NCBI GenBank assembly: GCA_002428485.1
Contig: DIWM01000009.1
Location: 62,535 to 93,392, forward strand
Source of the DNA: Deltaproteobacteria bacterium UBA6106
GTDB lineage: Bacteria; Desulfobacterota; Syntrophorhabdia; Syntrophorhabdales; Syntrophorhabdaceae
Length of the DNA: 30,858 nucleotides
Direction: 5' to 3'
Shown here: piece by piece, positions 22,890 through 30,516 of the stretch
Position numbering within the stretch: the first letter of the stretch is position 1
Layout of the letters: each line of letters starts with the position of its first letter
The notes under the pieces: model-generated
Told to the model about the DNA's origin: nothing
Seen by the model: the letters and a program-made list of their open reading frames with translations, nothing else
The model's database searches: none
Made by a program: the position numbers and the translations under genes

Positions 22890-23004
22890 AGAACTGTACG
22901 CCACAAAATGTTAGTTTTTTAGAATGTGTCAGGGACATTTTCAGAGATAAAAAATATTAATAGTTGTGTGGAAATTGCAGGGGTTGTTGGGTTAGATTGA
23001 AGAA

Positions 23005-24168
23005 ATGGCGAAATACACCAATCTGCGCGGCAAGGGGCTTTTATTCCTGATGTGCCTGTGGTTCCTGTGGTTCATAAACTTTAACATCAGGATGGTCTTC
23101 TCGCCGATACTGCCGATCGTGGAGGATGAGTTTGTTGTGAACCACGCCCAGGCAAGCGGCATCTTTTTATTTCTGTCTATTGGGTATGGTATTGCGGTCA
23201 TTATCGCAGGGTTCTTTTCAGGGACCTTCGGCTACAAGAGGTCTATCTTCTTCGCGCTGCTGCTCTTGTGCCTGCTCTCTTTCGCGATCCCTTTCGTTCG
23301 TACATTTTGGCTGCTCTATGTTTCCGCTTTTTTCATCGGTCTTTTCGTTGGTTTTTATATCCCTTCGGTCATTCCGCTGATGACCGAGTATTATTCAGAG
23401 AACAACTGGGGCAAGGTGATAGCTATTCATGATACCGGTGCATCGATAGCCATATTCGCTGTCCCTTTTATTGTCCTTTTTCTTCTCCGGTTCTTTTCAT
23501 GGCGCGGTATCTTTATAGTGTTTGGATTCATTTTCCTGGCCTCCGCTCTCGTTTTCTCATTTGTGTGCAGCGAGGTAAAGCTTAGTAATCCCCCGAAGAC
23601 AGTATTCAGGGATCTTGTTAAAATGCGGTCCCTCTGGTTTATGGCAATAATTTGCATTTTTGGCGCGGGAGCGAACCTGGGCATTTACTCTATCACTCCG
23701 CTATACCTCGCAAAGGAGCTCGGATTAGGGTTCGGTTATGCAAATACGATATTAGGCATATCAAGGCTGGGAGCCATTGGTGTGGCCATCTCCTGCGGTT
23801 TTCTGATCGACAGGTTCAACCTGCGAATAGTCCTGTTCCTTGTGCTGCTCATTACAGGTATCCTGACAGTTCTTATGGGGATGGCCTCTGCCAGGTTCAT
23901 AGGGGTCGTCCTTTTTCTCCAGGCCTTTTGCGTGACAGCCTTTTTCCCCGTTTTCCTTGTGGCAATAGCAAAAACCTTCAGCCGTGAAATGCGGAGCCTG
24001 GCTACAGGCGTTATCCTGGCCTTGAGCATGGTCTCCGGAGGGGGACTAATCCCCTACCTTCTCGGTCTCTCGGGAGACCTGTACAGTTTCAGATTAGGCA
24101 TTACCATACTTGGGGTATTTGTAGCCCTATCCAGCCTGGTGGTCTTTCGTCTGGAAGAACTTGAATAG
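23005..24168 (+). CDS. Major facilitator superfamily transporter
   Basis: A 387-residue inner-membrane protein with about 12 hydrophobic helices in two halves separated by a short loop near residue 190 (EVKLSNPPKTVFRDLVK). The loop between helices 2 and 3 contains GTFGYKRS in place of the usual MFS G-x-x-x-D-R-x-G-R-K/R motif, and a related signature, GFLIDRFNLR, is in the second half. The small size fits the NarK/CynX/OFA-like range of the superfamily, but substrate cannot be read from the sequence. It stands alone on +, divergent from the barrel protein gene. The ribosome binding site is weak. Confidence 0.85.
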   Translation: MAKYTNLRGKGLLFLMCLWFLWFINFNIRMVFSPILPIVEDEFVVNHAQASGIFLFLSIGYGIAVIIAGFFSGTFGYKRSIFFALLLLCLLSFAIPFVRTFWLLYVSAFFIGLFVGFYIPSVIPLMTEYYSENNWGKVIAIHDTGASIAIFAVPFIVLFLLRFFSWRGIFIVFGFIFLASALVFSFVCSEVKLSNPPKTVFRDLVKMRSLWFMAIICIFGAGANLGIYSITPLYLAKELGLGFGYANTILGISRLGAIGVAISCGFLIDRFNLRIVLFLVLLITGILTVLMGMASARFIGVVLFLQAFCVTAFFPVFLVAIAKTFSREMRSLATGVILALSMVSGGGLIPYLLGLSGDLYSFRLGITILGVFVALSSLVVFRLEELE

Positions 24169-24224
24169 TTTTCCTGTTCCGGCTGATCATACCAATCCGC
24201 GCATCCACAGTTTCTCCCTGGCAG

Positions 24225-24253
24225 TTGATAAAGCATCCGCGGTATGATACAAA
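24225..24253 (+). promoter_or_regulatory. Candidate selA promoter
   Basis: TTGATA (24225-24230), a 17-bp spacer and TACAAA (24248-24253) precede an AGGAGA ribosome binding site at 24261-24266. A short leader of about 15 nt is implied before the selA ATG at 24277. Confidence 0.35.
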
Positions 24254-24276
24254 TACACTTAGGAGATTAATGTGTT

Positions 24277-25668
24277 ATGGCGAACGAACTTTTAAGGAAG
24301 ATCCCGAAGGTCGATGATATCCTGAAACATAAGGATTGGGAAAGGCTTGCCCGGCAATATCCTGAAGACGTAGCCAAGGACGCGCTGAGAGAATGCCTCG
24401 ATGAGCTGAGGCTCAGCATCAAAGAAGGAAAGACAGCCGCTGTACCACCGATCAGCGATATCATCGGAGCCGCTCAGAAAAGAGCGGCGTTTGTTACCGC
24501 CCCCCGGCTGAAGCGCGTTATCAACGGAACGGGTATTATCATCCACACGAATCTCGGCAGGTCCCTGCTTGCGAAAAAGGCAGTGGATGCAATTGTGAAT
24601 GCCGCTTCGCACTATACCAACCTTGAGTATGACCTGAAGAAGGGCATGAGAGGCGACCGCTACGAGCACTGTACACATATTCTGAAAAGGCTCACAGGCG
24701 CTGAAGGCGCCCTTGTTGTAAACAACAACGCAGGCGCTGTGTTTCTCATCCTCAATACGCTCGCGGAGGGGAAAGAGGTCATAATCTCCCGGGGCGAGCT
24801 TGTAGAGATAGGCGGATCCTTCAGGATACCTGACGTGATGAAAAAGAGCGGCGCACTCCTGAAAGAGGTAGGAACGACCAACAGGACATACACGGAAGAT
24901 TATGAACGGGCTATTACCGGGAACACCGGGCTTTTAATGAAGGCACACACCAGCAATTTCCGGATCAGAGGTTTTGCGCGCGAGGCAAGTGCCGAAGAGC
25001 TTGCGGCCCTCGGAAGAAAATATAATATTCCGACATATTATGATGCAGGGAGCGGGTTATTTTACCCGATGGGCGAAGCGAACATGCACGGCGAGCCGTT
25101 GATAACCACTGAGATCAAAAAGGGGCTTGATGTCCTGTCTTTCAGCGGCGACAAACTTCTCGGGGCGCCGCAGGCAGGGATCATCATTGGGGACAGCGTG
25201 TGTATCGATATGATGAAGAAGAATCCCCTCACGAGGGCGTTGCGACCTGACAAATTTACCCTCGCCGCGCTTGAAAACACATTGCTTCTCTATCTTGACA
25301 TGGATGCCGCAAAGCAGGAGATACCCACCCTCGCGATGATCTATCAGGACAGCAATTTTCTAAAACGAAGGGCGCGGCGGATTGCAACGGCAATAAGAAA
25401 AAGATGCCCCGACCTGATTGTGTCTGGTGTTGCCACGCACTCCGAGGCGGGAGGGGGGAGCCTCCCCGATGTTGTGATCCCCTCATTTGCACTTGCGCTT
25501 CAGCCGCAGGCAATGAGCGTCGGACATTTTGAAGAAAGGTTACGCAGTCTTGATATTCCTGTTATCGGCAGGATCGAGAGAGAGCGCCTTGTTCTTGACA
25601 TGAGAACGGTCCTGAAAGATGACGAGCCCTTCCTGGTTGCCGGAATAGAGACCGCCCTAAGGGGATGA
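24277..25668 (+). CDS. selA: L-seryl-tRNA(Sec) selenium transferase
   Basis: A 463-residue PLP enzyme that converts seryl-tRNA(Sec) to selenocysteinyl-tRNA(Sec) using selenophosphate. The N-terminal helical region contains LRKIPKVDDIL, followed by RVINGTGIIIHTNLGRSLL and ALVVNNNAGAVFLILNT. The PLP-binding Lys293 sits in SFSGDKLLGAPQAG. Length is normal. It implies the organism makes selenoproteins, although selB, selC and selD are not in this window. It overlaps the rluD-like gene by 4 bp (ATGA), so the two are co-translated. An AGGAGA site lies 10 bases before the ATG. Confidence 0.95.
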   Translation: MANELLRKIPKVDDILKHKDWERLARQYPEDVAKDALRECLDELRLSIKEGKTAAVPPISDIIGAAQKRAAFVTAPRLKRVINGTGIIIHTNLGRSLLAKKAVDAIVNAASHYTNLEYDLKKGMRGDRYEHCTHILKRLTGAEGALVVNNNAGAVFLILNTLAEGKEVIISRGELVEIGGSFRIPDVMKKSGALLKEVGTTNRTYTEDYERAITGNTGLLMKAHTSNFRIRGFAREASAEELAALGRKYNIPTYYDAGSGLFYPMGEANMHGEPLITTEIKKGLDVLSFSGDKLLGAPQAGIIIGDSVCIDMMKKNPLTRALRPDKFTLAALENTLLLYLDMDAAKQEIPTLAMIYQDSNFLKRRARRIATAIRKRCPDLIVSGVATHSEAGGGSLPDVVIPSFALALQPQAMSVGHFEERLRSLDIPVIGRIERERLVLDMRTVLKDDEPFLVAGIETALRG

Positions 25669-26660
25669 ACGATAAATTCTGCATCATCTGCGAAGAGGAT
25701 GGCACAAGGCTCGATGTCCTTCTCTCTGAAAAACTTTCCCTCACAAGGACGAAGGTGAAAGATATGATCGAGGGAGGGCATATCCGCATTGCCGGGAGAT
25801 CTCCGAAACCCTCGCTGAAGGTCAGAAGGTCAATGGAGATAGAGGGAGAAATTCCCGAAGAAGAACCGTTGACCCTTGTGGCACAGGCAATACCGCTGCA
25901 CATACTATACGAAGACGATTTTATGCTTGCTGTTAATAAGGCTGCCGGCATGGTCGTCCATCCTTCCTTCGGGCACAGCGAGGGTACTCTGGTGAATGCG
26001 ATACTGGGATATTTAAGCCGTAAGGCGGAAGGCGTGAGGCGTGAGGCGACAGTCGTAAGCTATTCCGGCGACCAGCAGCATTTTATCTCCGAACTTAATG
26101 CTCCGAACGCCGAACCGGCAGGTTCGGAGATGCGACCTGGAATTGTCCATCGGATTGATAAGGGGACAACGGGGGTCATTATTGTCGCGAAAGACATAAA
26201 GGTTCAGGAGATGCTTTCCGATCTTTTTAAGGAACGAAACATCCGCAAGGTTTACAGGGCGATCGTTGAAGGCGCCCCGAAAGACGAGGAATGGACTGTT
26301 GAAGAAAATATCGGCAGGCACCCGGTGGAGCGGAAAAAGATGGCTGTTCTCAAGGGGAAGGGAAGAAGTGCGTTGACGGAATTCAAGGTACTGAAGAGAC
26401 TTAACGGATTTGCCTATGTTGAGGCATACCCGCGGACGGGAAGGACACATCAGATAAGGGTGCACCTTGCATACTCCGGACACCCGATAGTGGGCGATGA
26501 CCTCTATGGCAGGAAGTCAAAAAGAATGGCAGCAAGACCTCTTCTTCATGCTTACAAGATCGGGTTCATTCATCCCATCACAAAGGAATCAATCTTGATT
26601 GAAGCGCCGGTCCCTGAGGATATGCTGGAATTCATCGCAAGCCTAAAGCATAAATTGTAA
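25665..26660 (+). CDS. rluD: RluD-family 23S rRNA pseudouridine synthase with repeat-derived insertion
   Basis: A 331-residue pseudouridine synthase of the RluA/RluD family. An S4 RNA-binding domain (about residues 10-70) precedes the catalytic domain: ILYEDDFMLAVNKAAGMVVHPS, then the catalytic Asp165 in RPGIVHRIDKGTTG, then YPRTGRTHQIRVHL and GDDLYG. E. coli RluD has its aspartate at 139; the shift reflects an insertion of about 37 residues (119-155) encoded by heptamer repeats, between GTLVNAILGYL and MRPGIVHRID. The frame stays open and all catalytic motifs are intact. The paralogue assignment (RluD rather than RluA/C) is tentative. Confidence 0.87.
   Translation: MNDKFCIICEEDGTRLDVLLSEKLSLTRTKVKDMIEGGHIRIAGRSPKPSLKVRRSMEIEGEIPEEEPLTLVAQAIPLHILYEDDFMLAVNKAAGMVVHPSFGHSEGTLVNAILGYLSRKAEGVRREATVVSYSGDQQHFISELNAPNAEPAGSEMRPGIVHRIDKGTTGVIIVAKDIKVQEMLSDLFKERNIRKVYRAIVEGAPKDEEWTVEENIGRHPVERKKMAVLKGKGRSALTEFKVLKRLNGFAYVEAYPRTGRTHQIRVHLAYSGHPIVGDDLYGRKSKRMAARPLLHAYKIGFIHPITKESILIEAPVPEDMLEFIASLKHKL
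26020..26132 (+). repeat. Heptamer element inserted in frame within the rluD-like gene
   Basis: The first block (26020-26060) has GTAAGGC, GGAAGGC, GTGAGGC twice, GACAGTC and GTAAGCT in strict 7-bp phase. The second block (26091-26132) has GAACTTA, ATGCTCC, GAACGCC and GAACCGG. The first type is the same as the elements just after this gene (26657) and before the ntrY-like gene (27462). No stop codon arises in the rluD frame. Confidence 0.8.
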
Positions 26661-26700
26661 GGCGGTTCAACCCCTTACGCCTCACGCCTTACGACTTACG
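26657..26700. repeat. Heptamer hairpin overlapping the rluD stop codon
   Basis: One left unit, GTAAGGC, spans the TAA stop (26657-26663). The right arm has CCTTACG, CCTCACG, CCTTACG and ACTTACG in phase (26673-26700). The arms are complementary, so a short stem can form between rluD and pgeF. Confidence 0.75.
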
Positions 26701-26725
26701 GATTTATTTGCTGTAAAGGATAAAC

Positions 26726-27436
26726 ATGAAGTTTGAGATTGCACAGAAAGGCGACTGGTCCTATTACAGTGTCCCTGGGCTTGAGGCAGCAGGGATTGTG
26801 CACGGTTTTTTCACGAGGGCATCTCCATCGCTTGAACCTTACGGCAAAGACGGCAGGGCGTTTCTCGATGCCTTTGGATTGCGGCGCTTTGTTGTGATGA
26901 ACCAGGAGCATGGCGACGCAATCCATGTGATCAGAGATGGAGAAAAGGCCGTGAGCGGCGACGGCATAATCATCATTGAAAAGAATGTCGCAGGGATTAT
27001 AAAGACCGCCGATTGCCTGCCGGTCATCATTGCCGCTCCCGGATTGCCGATGGCCGGCATAGTCCACGCAGGCTGGCGAGGTACCGTCAGGAGGATAAGC
27101 CTGAAGGCAGTGCAAAAAATGGTGGAGCTTGGCGCGAAGATAGAGGACCTCGTAGTCCTCATGGGCCCCTCTATCAGTTCATGCTGCTACGAGGTCAAAG
27201 AAGATGTGTACAGCATATTCGATAACGGGGGTTTCTCAGACAGGGTCTTTCGCAAGGCCGGTGACGCTACTTACCTTGATATAAGGGAGGCAAACAGAGA
27301 GCTTTTACTCCGGGAAGGAGTAAAAAAGATATATGATTCCAACCTTTGCACATATTGCAGCGACAGGCTCTTTGCCTCATACAGGCGTGGCGAACGAGGC
27401 AGCAGACAGATAAATTTTGTTTCTCTCAAGGGATAA
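26726..27436 (+). CDS. pgeF: PgeF (YfiH) peptidoglycan-editing laccase-domain protein
   Basis: A 236-residue member of the PgeF/YfiH/YlmD family, cytosolic enzymes linked to removal of wrongly built peptidoglycan precursors and earlier described as multicopper oxidase-like. The metal-site triad is visible as His62 in NQEHGDAIHV, Cys97 in KTADCLPVII and His114 in IVHAGWRGTVR. GPSISSCCYEV and the late NLCTYCSDRLFASYRRG complete the pattern. An AAAGGA site lies six bases before the ATG. It follows the rluD-like gene, a neighbourhood common for this family, separated by a heptamer hairpin. Confidence 0.93.
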   Translation: MKFEIAQKGDWSYYSVPGLEAAGIVHGFFTRASPSLEPYGKDGRAFLDAFGLRRFVVMNQEHGDAIHVIRDGEKAVSGDGIIIIEKNVAGIIKTADCLPVIIAAPGLPMAGIVHAGWRGTVRRISLKAVQKMVELGAKIEDLVVLMGPSISSCCYEVKEDVYSIFDNGGFSDRVFRKAGDATYLDIREANRELLLREGVKKIYDSNLCTYCSDRLFASYRRGERGSRQINFVSLKG

Positions 27437-27461
27437 GGTATAATAACCATATAAAACACCC

Positions 27462-27519
27462 GTGAGGCGTAAGTCGTTAGGCGTTAGGCGATTTTACCCC
27501 TTACGACTCACGACTGACG
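27462..27519. repeat. Heptamer hairpin between pgeF and the ntrY-like gene
   Basis: The left arm has GTGAGGC, GTAAGTC and GTTAGGC twice (27462-27489). After a 9-nt A/T-rich loop the right arm has CCTTACG, ACTCACG and ACTGACG (27499-27519). The arms pair over most of their length. A TATAAT at 27439-27444 just upstream lacks a good -35. Confidence 0.8.
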
Positions 27520-27554
27520 GGTTTATTGGAATTTGAAAATCGGATTTTGCTGCC

Positions 27555-29684
27555 ATGAGATACAAAAAAGAACTTTTCATCGCATCGCTCGTATTCCTCA
27601 CCCTCGGCATCCTTGTCTACCTCGAAACGCAGCTCCCCTTCTTTGCAAAATTCCTTCCTGTAGGCGAGAACAAGCTTGTCATCATTATCCTGAATATCAA
27701 CCTGTTGCTGATCCTCCTCCTCTTTTTCCTCATTACGAGGACAGTGATAAAGGCCTACATTGAGAAGAAGCGGGGTATCTGGGGATCCGGGCTCAAGCAG
27801 AAGCTTACCTCAACGCTGCTCTTTATCTCTATCGTGCCCTCTTTTACGCTTTTCATCCTTGCCACCGGTTTTTTCTATATCAGTATGGATAAGTGGTTCA
27901 GTCAGAAGATAGAAGATACGATAGAAAATGCCCTTAACCTCACGCAGTTCCATTATGAAGATATCTTTAACCGGTATGAAAAGATCGGCGCATCACTGGC
28001 AGGTGAGATAAAAAAAAGGAAGATGTTGGATGATGAGACCGAATTGAGCGCCTATATTCGTGGAAGCGCAGGGACATATTTTCTCGATTACCTCTCTGTC
28101 CACAAGGTGGCAGGCGGGATCATCAGGGTCAAGGGCAATCTTAAAGAGGACTTCGATGAAAGATTGTCGAAGAAGCTCAAAACGGCGATCCAGGGCCATA
28201 TTACACGGGAGATCATCCCCGTCGACGAGGGCGAACTGGTCATTACCGGAACAAAGGTCCTCGATGATGCCGGAAACCTGCGCGCACTTTTGTTTGTCGG
28301 TGATACCATCAAGGTGCATGGATCGCAACGGATCAAGGAGATCGCCGCAACCCATAAGGAATTCAAAGAATCACGGGCATTTAAGAAGGTTCTGAAATAC
28401 AGTTTTATTATACCGCTTTTTCTCATTACCATACTGACGATCTTTTTTTCCATGTGGGTTGGGATAAAGATGGCCGCCGAGATCACTATCCCCATTGAAC
28501 GCATGAAGGAAGGCGCATCGATCATAGCGAAAGGCAAGTTCGACATAAACCTCGAAGAGCGGGGCAAGGATGAGATAGGTACCCTTGTGAGGGCCTTTAA
28601 CAGCATGGCCAGGGAGCTCCAGATAACGAAAAATGAGATAGAGGAGAAGCGAAGGTACATAGAGGTCATCCTCGACAATGTTGCAACGGGCATTATCTCT
28701 ACGGACACACGGGGCAGTATCCTTCTTCTCAATAGAGCGGCAAAAGCGATACTGGGCATCGAGAGGGATCAATGGGTTGGAACACCGCTCAAGGATGTCC
28801 TCGGCGATGATTTCAGAAATCTTATGAAATCCTTTATGAAAGAGGTGAGAAGGGCAGACAGCGGGAGCATCACAAAGGAAGTCCGGCTCAACGTAAAGAA
28901 GGATGTGACCTATATCAGGGCTTCATTAACGGTGTTGAAAGACGAGGCAAAAAAGGCCGAAGGCTTCATCATCACCTTTGACGATATCACGCATATTGTC
29001 AGGGCAGAAAAGCTTGCAACCTGGAGGGAGATTGCGAGGAAGCTGACCCACGAGATCAAAAATCCATTAACGCCCATCATCCTTTCTGCCGAGAGGATCA
29101 GGAGGAAGTTGCTGGCTCAGTTCACCGGTGACGAAAAGGAGATTCTCGACGAGACGACATCTGTCATTATACGGTCTGTGGATGATATAAAGGGGATCGT
29201 GAACGAGCTCACGAAGCTGACCCACACGTCGCAGACAAAAACCCTTGAGGACCTGAATACCATTGTGGAGGAGACCATCGGTCTTTATAAACACCTCTAC
29301 CAAAATATTGCTTTTCAGTATGAGAACGGGGGAATACCGCAATTCAGGGTAGACAAGGACGGGATCAAAAGGGCGCTTATCAATCTTATCACCAATTCTG
29401 TGAAGGCGATCGATGATAATAAAGGCACTATCGCCATTCAAACGAGATACTCGAAGGATAAAGGCGCGGGCATTATCGAGATTGCCGATACCGGGAAGGG
29501 AATTCCCGACGAGGACAAAGAGAAGATCTTTGACCCCTATTTTACCAAGGACAAAGACGGACAGGGCCTTGGCCTGGCGATAGTCCATTCGATCATACTG
29601 GAGCACCACGGAAAGATCCGCGTGGAAGACAACGCCCCGAAGGGAACGCGGTTCATCATTGAGCTTCCGATCATTGAAACATAA
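27555..29684 (+). CDS. NtrY-like membrane histidine kinase
   Basis: A 709-residue sensor kinase with the NtrY layout. Three hydrophobic segments (about residues 7-23, 41-62 and 85-110) precede an extracytoplasmic region, and a fourth helix lies near 288-312. HAMP (about 313-370) and PAS (about 375-485) domains follow, then the phosphoacceptor His499 in LTHEIKNPLTPI, and an ATPase domain with ALINLITNSVKAI, DTGKGIP and GQGLGLAIVHS. NtrY partners usually include an NtrX-type response regulator encoded next to the kinase, but here the next gene is smpB. The partner must be elsewhere or absent. No Shine-Dalgarno sequence is evident before the ATG at 27555. Confidence 0.88.
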   Translation: MRYKKELFIASLVFLTLGILVYLETQLPFFAKFLPVGENKLVIIILNINLLLILLLFFLITRTVIKAYIEKKRGIWGSGLKQKLTSTLLFISIVPSFTLFILATGFFYISMDKWFSQKIEDTIENALNLTQFHYEDIFNRYEKIGASLAGEIKKRKMLDDETELSAYIRGSAGTYFLDYLSVHKVAGGIIRVKGNLKEDFDERLSKKLKTAIQGHITREIIPVDEGELVITGTKVLDDAGNLRALLFVGDTIKVHGSQRIKEIAATHKEFKESRAFKKVLKYSFIIPLFLITILTIFFSMWVGIKMAAEITIPIERMKEGASIIAKGKFDINLEERGKDEIGTLVRAFNSMARELQITKNEIEEKRRYIEVILDNVATGIISTDTRGSILLLNRAAKAILGIERDQWVGTPLKDVLGDDFRNLMKSFMKEVRRADSGSITKEVRLNVKKDVTYIRASLTVLKDEAKKAEGFIITFDDITHIVRAEKLATWREIARKLTHEIKNPLTPIILSAERIRRKLLAQFTGDEKEILDETTSVIIRSVDDIKGIVNELTKLTHTSQTKTLEDLNTIVEETIGLYKHLYQNIAFQYENGGIPQFRVDKDGIKRALINLITNSVKAIDDNKGTIAIQTRYSKDKGAGIIEIADTGKGIPDEDKEKIFDPYFTKDKDGQGLGLAIVHSIILEHHGKIRVEDNAPKGTRFIIELPIIET

Positions 29685-29702
29685 AAGCAGCCATTAAAGG
29701 CG

Positions 29703-29883
29703 GCTCATAGCTCATGGCTCATAGCGGAACCAAGCAAGAAGTCCGAAGCACCAAACTCTAAACAATATCGAAATTCAAATGTAAAACGTTCAAAACGAAT
29801 GCATGTTGTTATGTTTTGATTTTTGAACATTTGAATTTGTTACGGGTTTATTGCCATGAGCTATCAGCTATGAGCCATGAGCT
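29703..29883. repeat. Nested heptamer element before smpB
   Basis: The outer left arm is GCTCATA, GCTCATG, GCTCATA (29703-29723). The outer right arm is ATGAGCT, ATCAGCT, ATGAGCC, ATGAGCT (29856-29883), the reverse-complement type. Between them is a member of the GAAATCC/GAAGCAC family (about 29731-29846), related to those in the nuo operon. It fills nearly all of the gap between the kinase gene and the smpB promoter. Confidence 0.8.
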
Positions 29884-29898
29884 GCTTTGCGGATGTCC

Positions 29899-29927
29899 TT
29901 TCAATCACGGCCTTTCTGTGTTATACT
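29899..29927 (+). promoter_or_regulatory. Candidate smpB promoter
   Basis: TTTCAA (29899-29904), a 17-bp spacer and TATACT (29922-29927). The predicted start falls on or next to the A of the smpB ATG at 29934, and no ribosome binding site is present, which suggests a leaderless mRNA. Confidence 0.45.
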
Positions 29928-29933
29928 ATTGAT

Positions 29934-30380
29934 ATGAAAGTGATTTGCGCGAACAAAAAGGCATACCATGATTATCACATCGAGGAGAAGTTTGAAGCAG
30001 GTATTGCGCTCACAGGGACCGAGGTAAAGGCGCTCCGGGAGGGCAAGGCAAACCTGAAGGATAGCTACGCGCGCGTCAAGGACGGTGAGCTTTTTCTTGT
30101 CAATGCACATATAAGCCCCTATTCCTGCGGGAACATCTATAACCACGACCCGAAGCGGACCCGCAAGCTCCTCATGCACGCGAGGGAGATAGACAGGCTT
30201 ATAGGAAAGGTGAAGGAAAGGGGCTACACGCTGGTGCCTCTGTCACTGTACTTCAATAAGCGCAACATGGCAAAGATGGAGATCGCACTGGCAAAAGGCA
30301 AGACCCTCTATGATAAGAGGGAAAGTATCAGGAAAAAAGATGAAAAGAGGTTAACGGAAAGGGAGACGCGGCAACGATGA
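29934..30380 (+). CDS. smpB: SsrA-binding protein SmpB
   Basis: A 148-residue RNA-binding protein that delivers tmRNA to stalled ribosomes. The family start MKVICANKKAYHDYHIEEKF fixes the ATG at 29934; an upstream ATG at 29877 would add 19 residues encoded partly by a heptamer repeat and is unlikely. Other motifs are GIALTGTEVKALREGKANLKDSY, FLVNAHISPY, HDPKRTRKLLMH, and a basic C-terminal tail with KGKTLYDKRE. The tmRNA gene follows 136 bp downstream, the usual pairing. Confidence 0.96.
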   Translation: MKVICANKKAYHDYHIEEKFEAGIALTGTEVKALREGKANLKDSYARVKDGELFLVNAHISPYSCGNIYNHDPKRTRKLLMHAREIDRLIGKVKERGYTLVPLSLYFNKRNMAKMEIALAKGKTLYDKRESIRKKDEKRLTERETRQR

Positions 30381-30383
30381 AAC

Positions 30384-30506
30384 ATGATGCCGGATACTGG
30401 ATGCTTGATACTCGATGCTTAAAAGCCGATGCTCGATGCTCGATGCTCGATGCTCGTCCAGGCTATTTAAGAGGCCAGCATCAAGTAACCAGCATCCAGT
30501 ATCTGG
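30384..30506. repeat. Heptamer hairpin between smpB and ssrA
   Basis: The clearest case of 7-bp phasing: from 30393, GATACTG, GATGCTT, GATACTC, GATGCTT and, after one degenerate unit, GATGCTC four times (30428-30455). The right arm (30475-30502) is CCAGCAT, CAAGTAA, CCAGCAT, CCAGTAT, complementary to the start of the left arm. It ends ten bases before the tmRNA 5' end. Confidence 0.85.
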
Positions 30507-30516
30507 ATTTTATAAT

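Noticed and set aside
22925..22945. TGTCAGGGACATTTT as an insertion sequence end
   Set aside because: Only a single short end is present, with no second inverted end, transposase or target duplication.
24277..25668. Selenocysteine-coding TGA in a gene of this window, prompted by selA
   Set aside because: All recognised genes end at the family-typical length, and no frame continues with conserved sequence beyond a TGA.
29877..29933. Upstream ATG as the smpB start
   Set aside because: It would add 19 residues not seen in SmpB and begins inside a heptamer arm; the family start motif is at 29934.
30393..30502. The GATGCTC array as a CRISPR or VNTR locus
   Set aside because: Units are 7 bp with no spacers, and the array has a complementary second arm, which fits neither CRISPR nor a simple VNTR.
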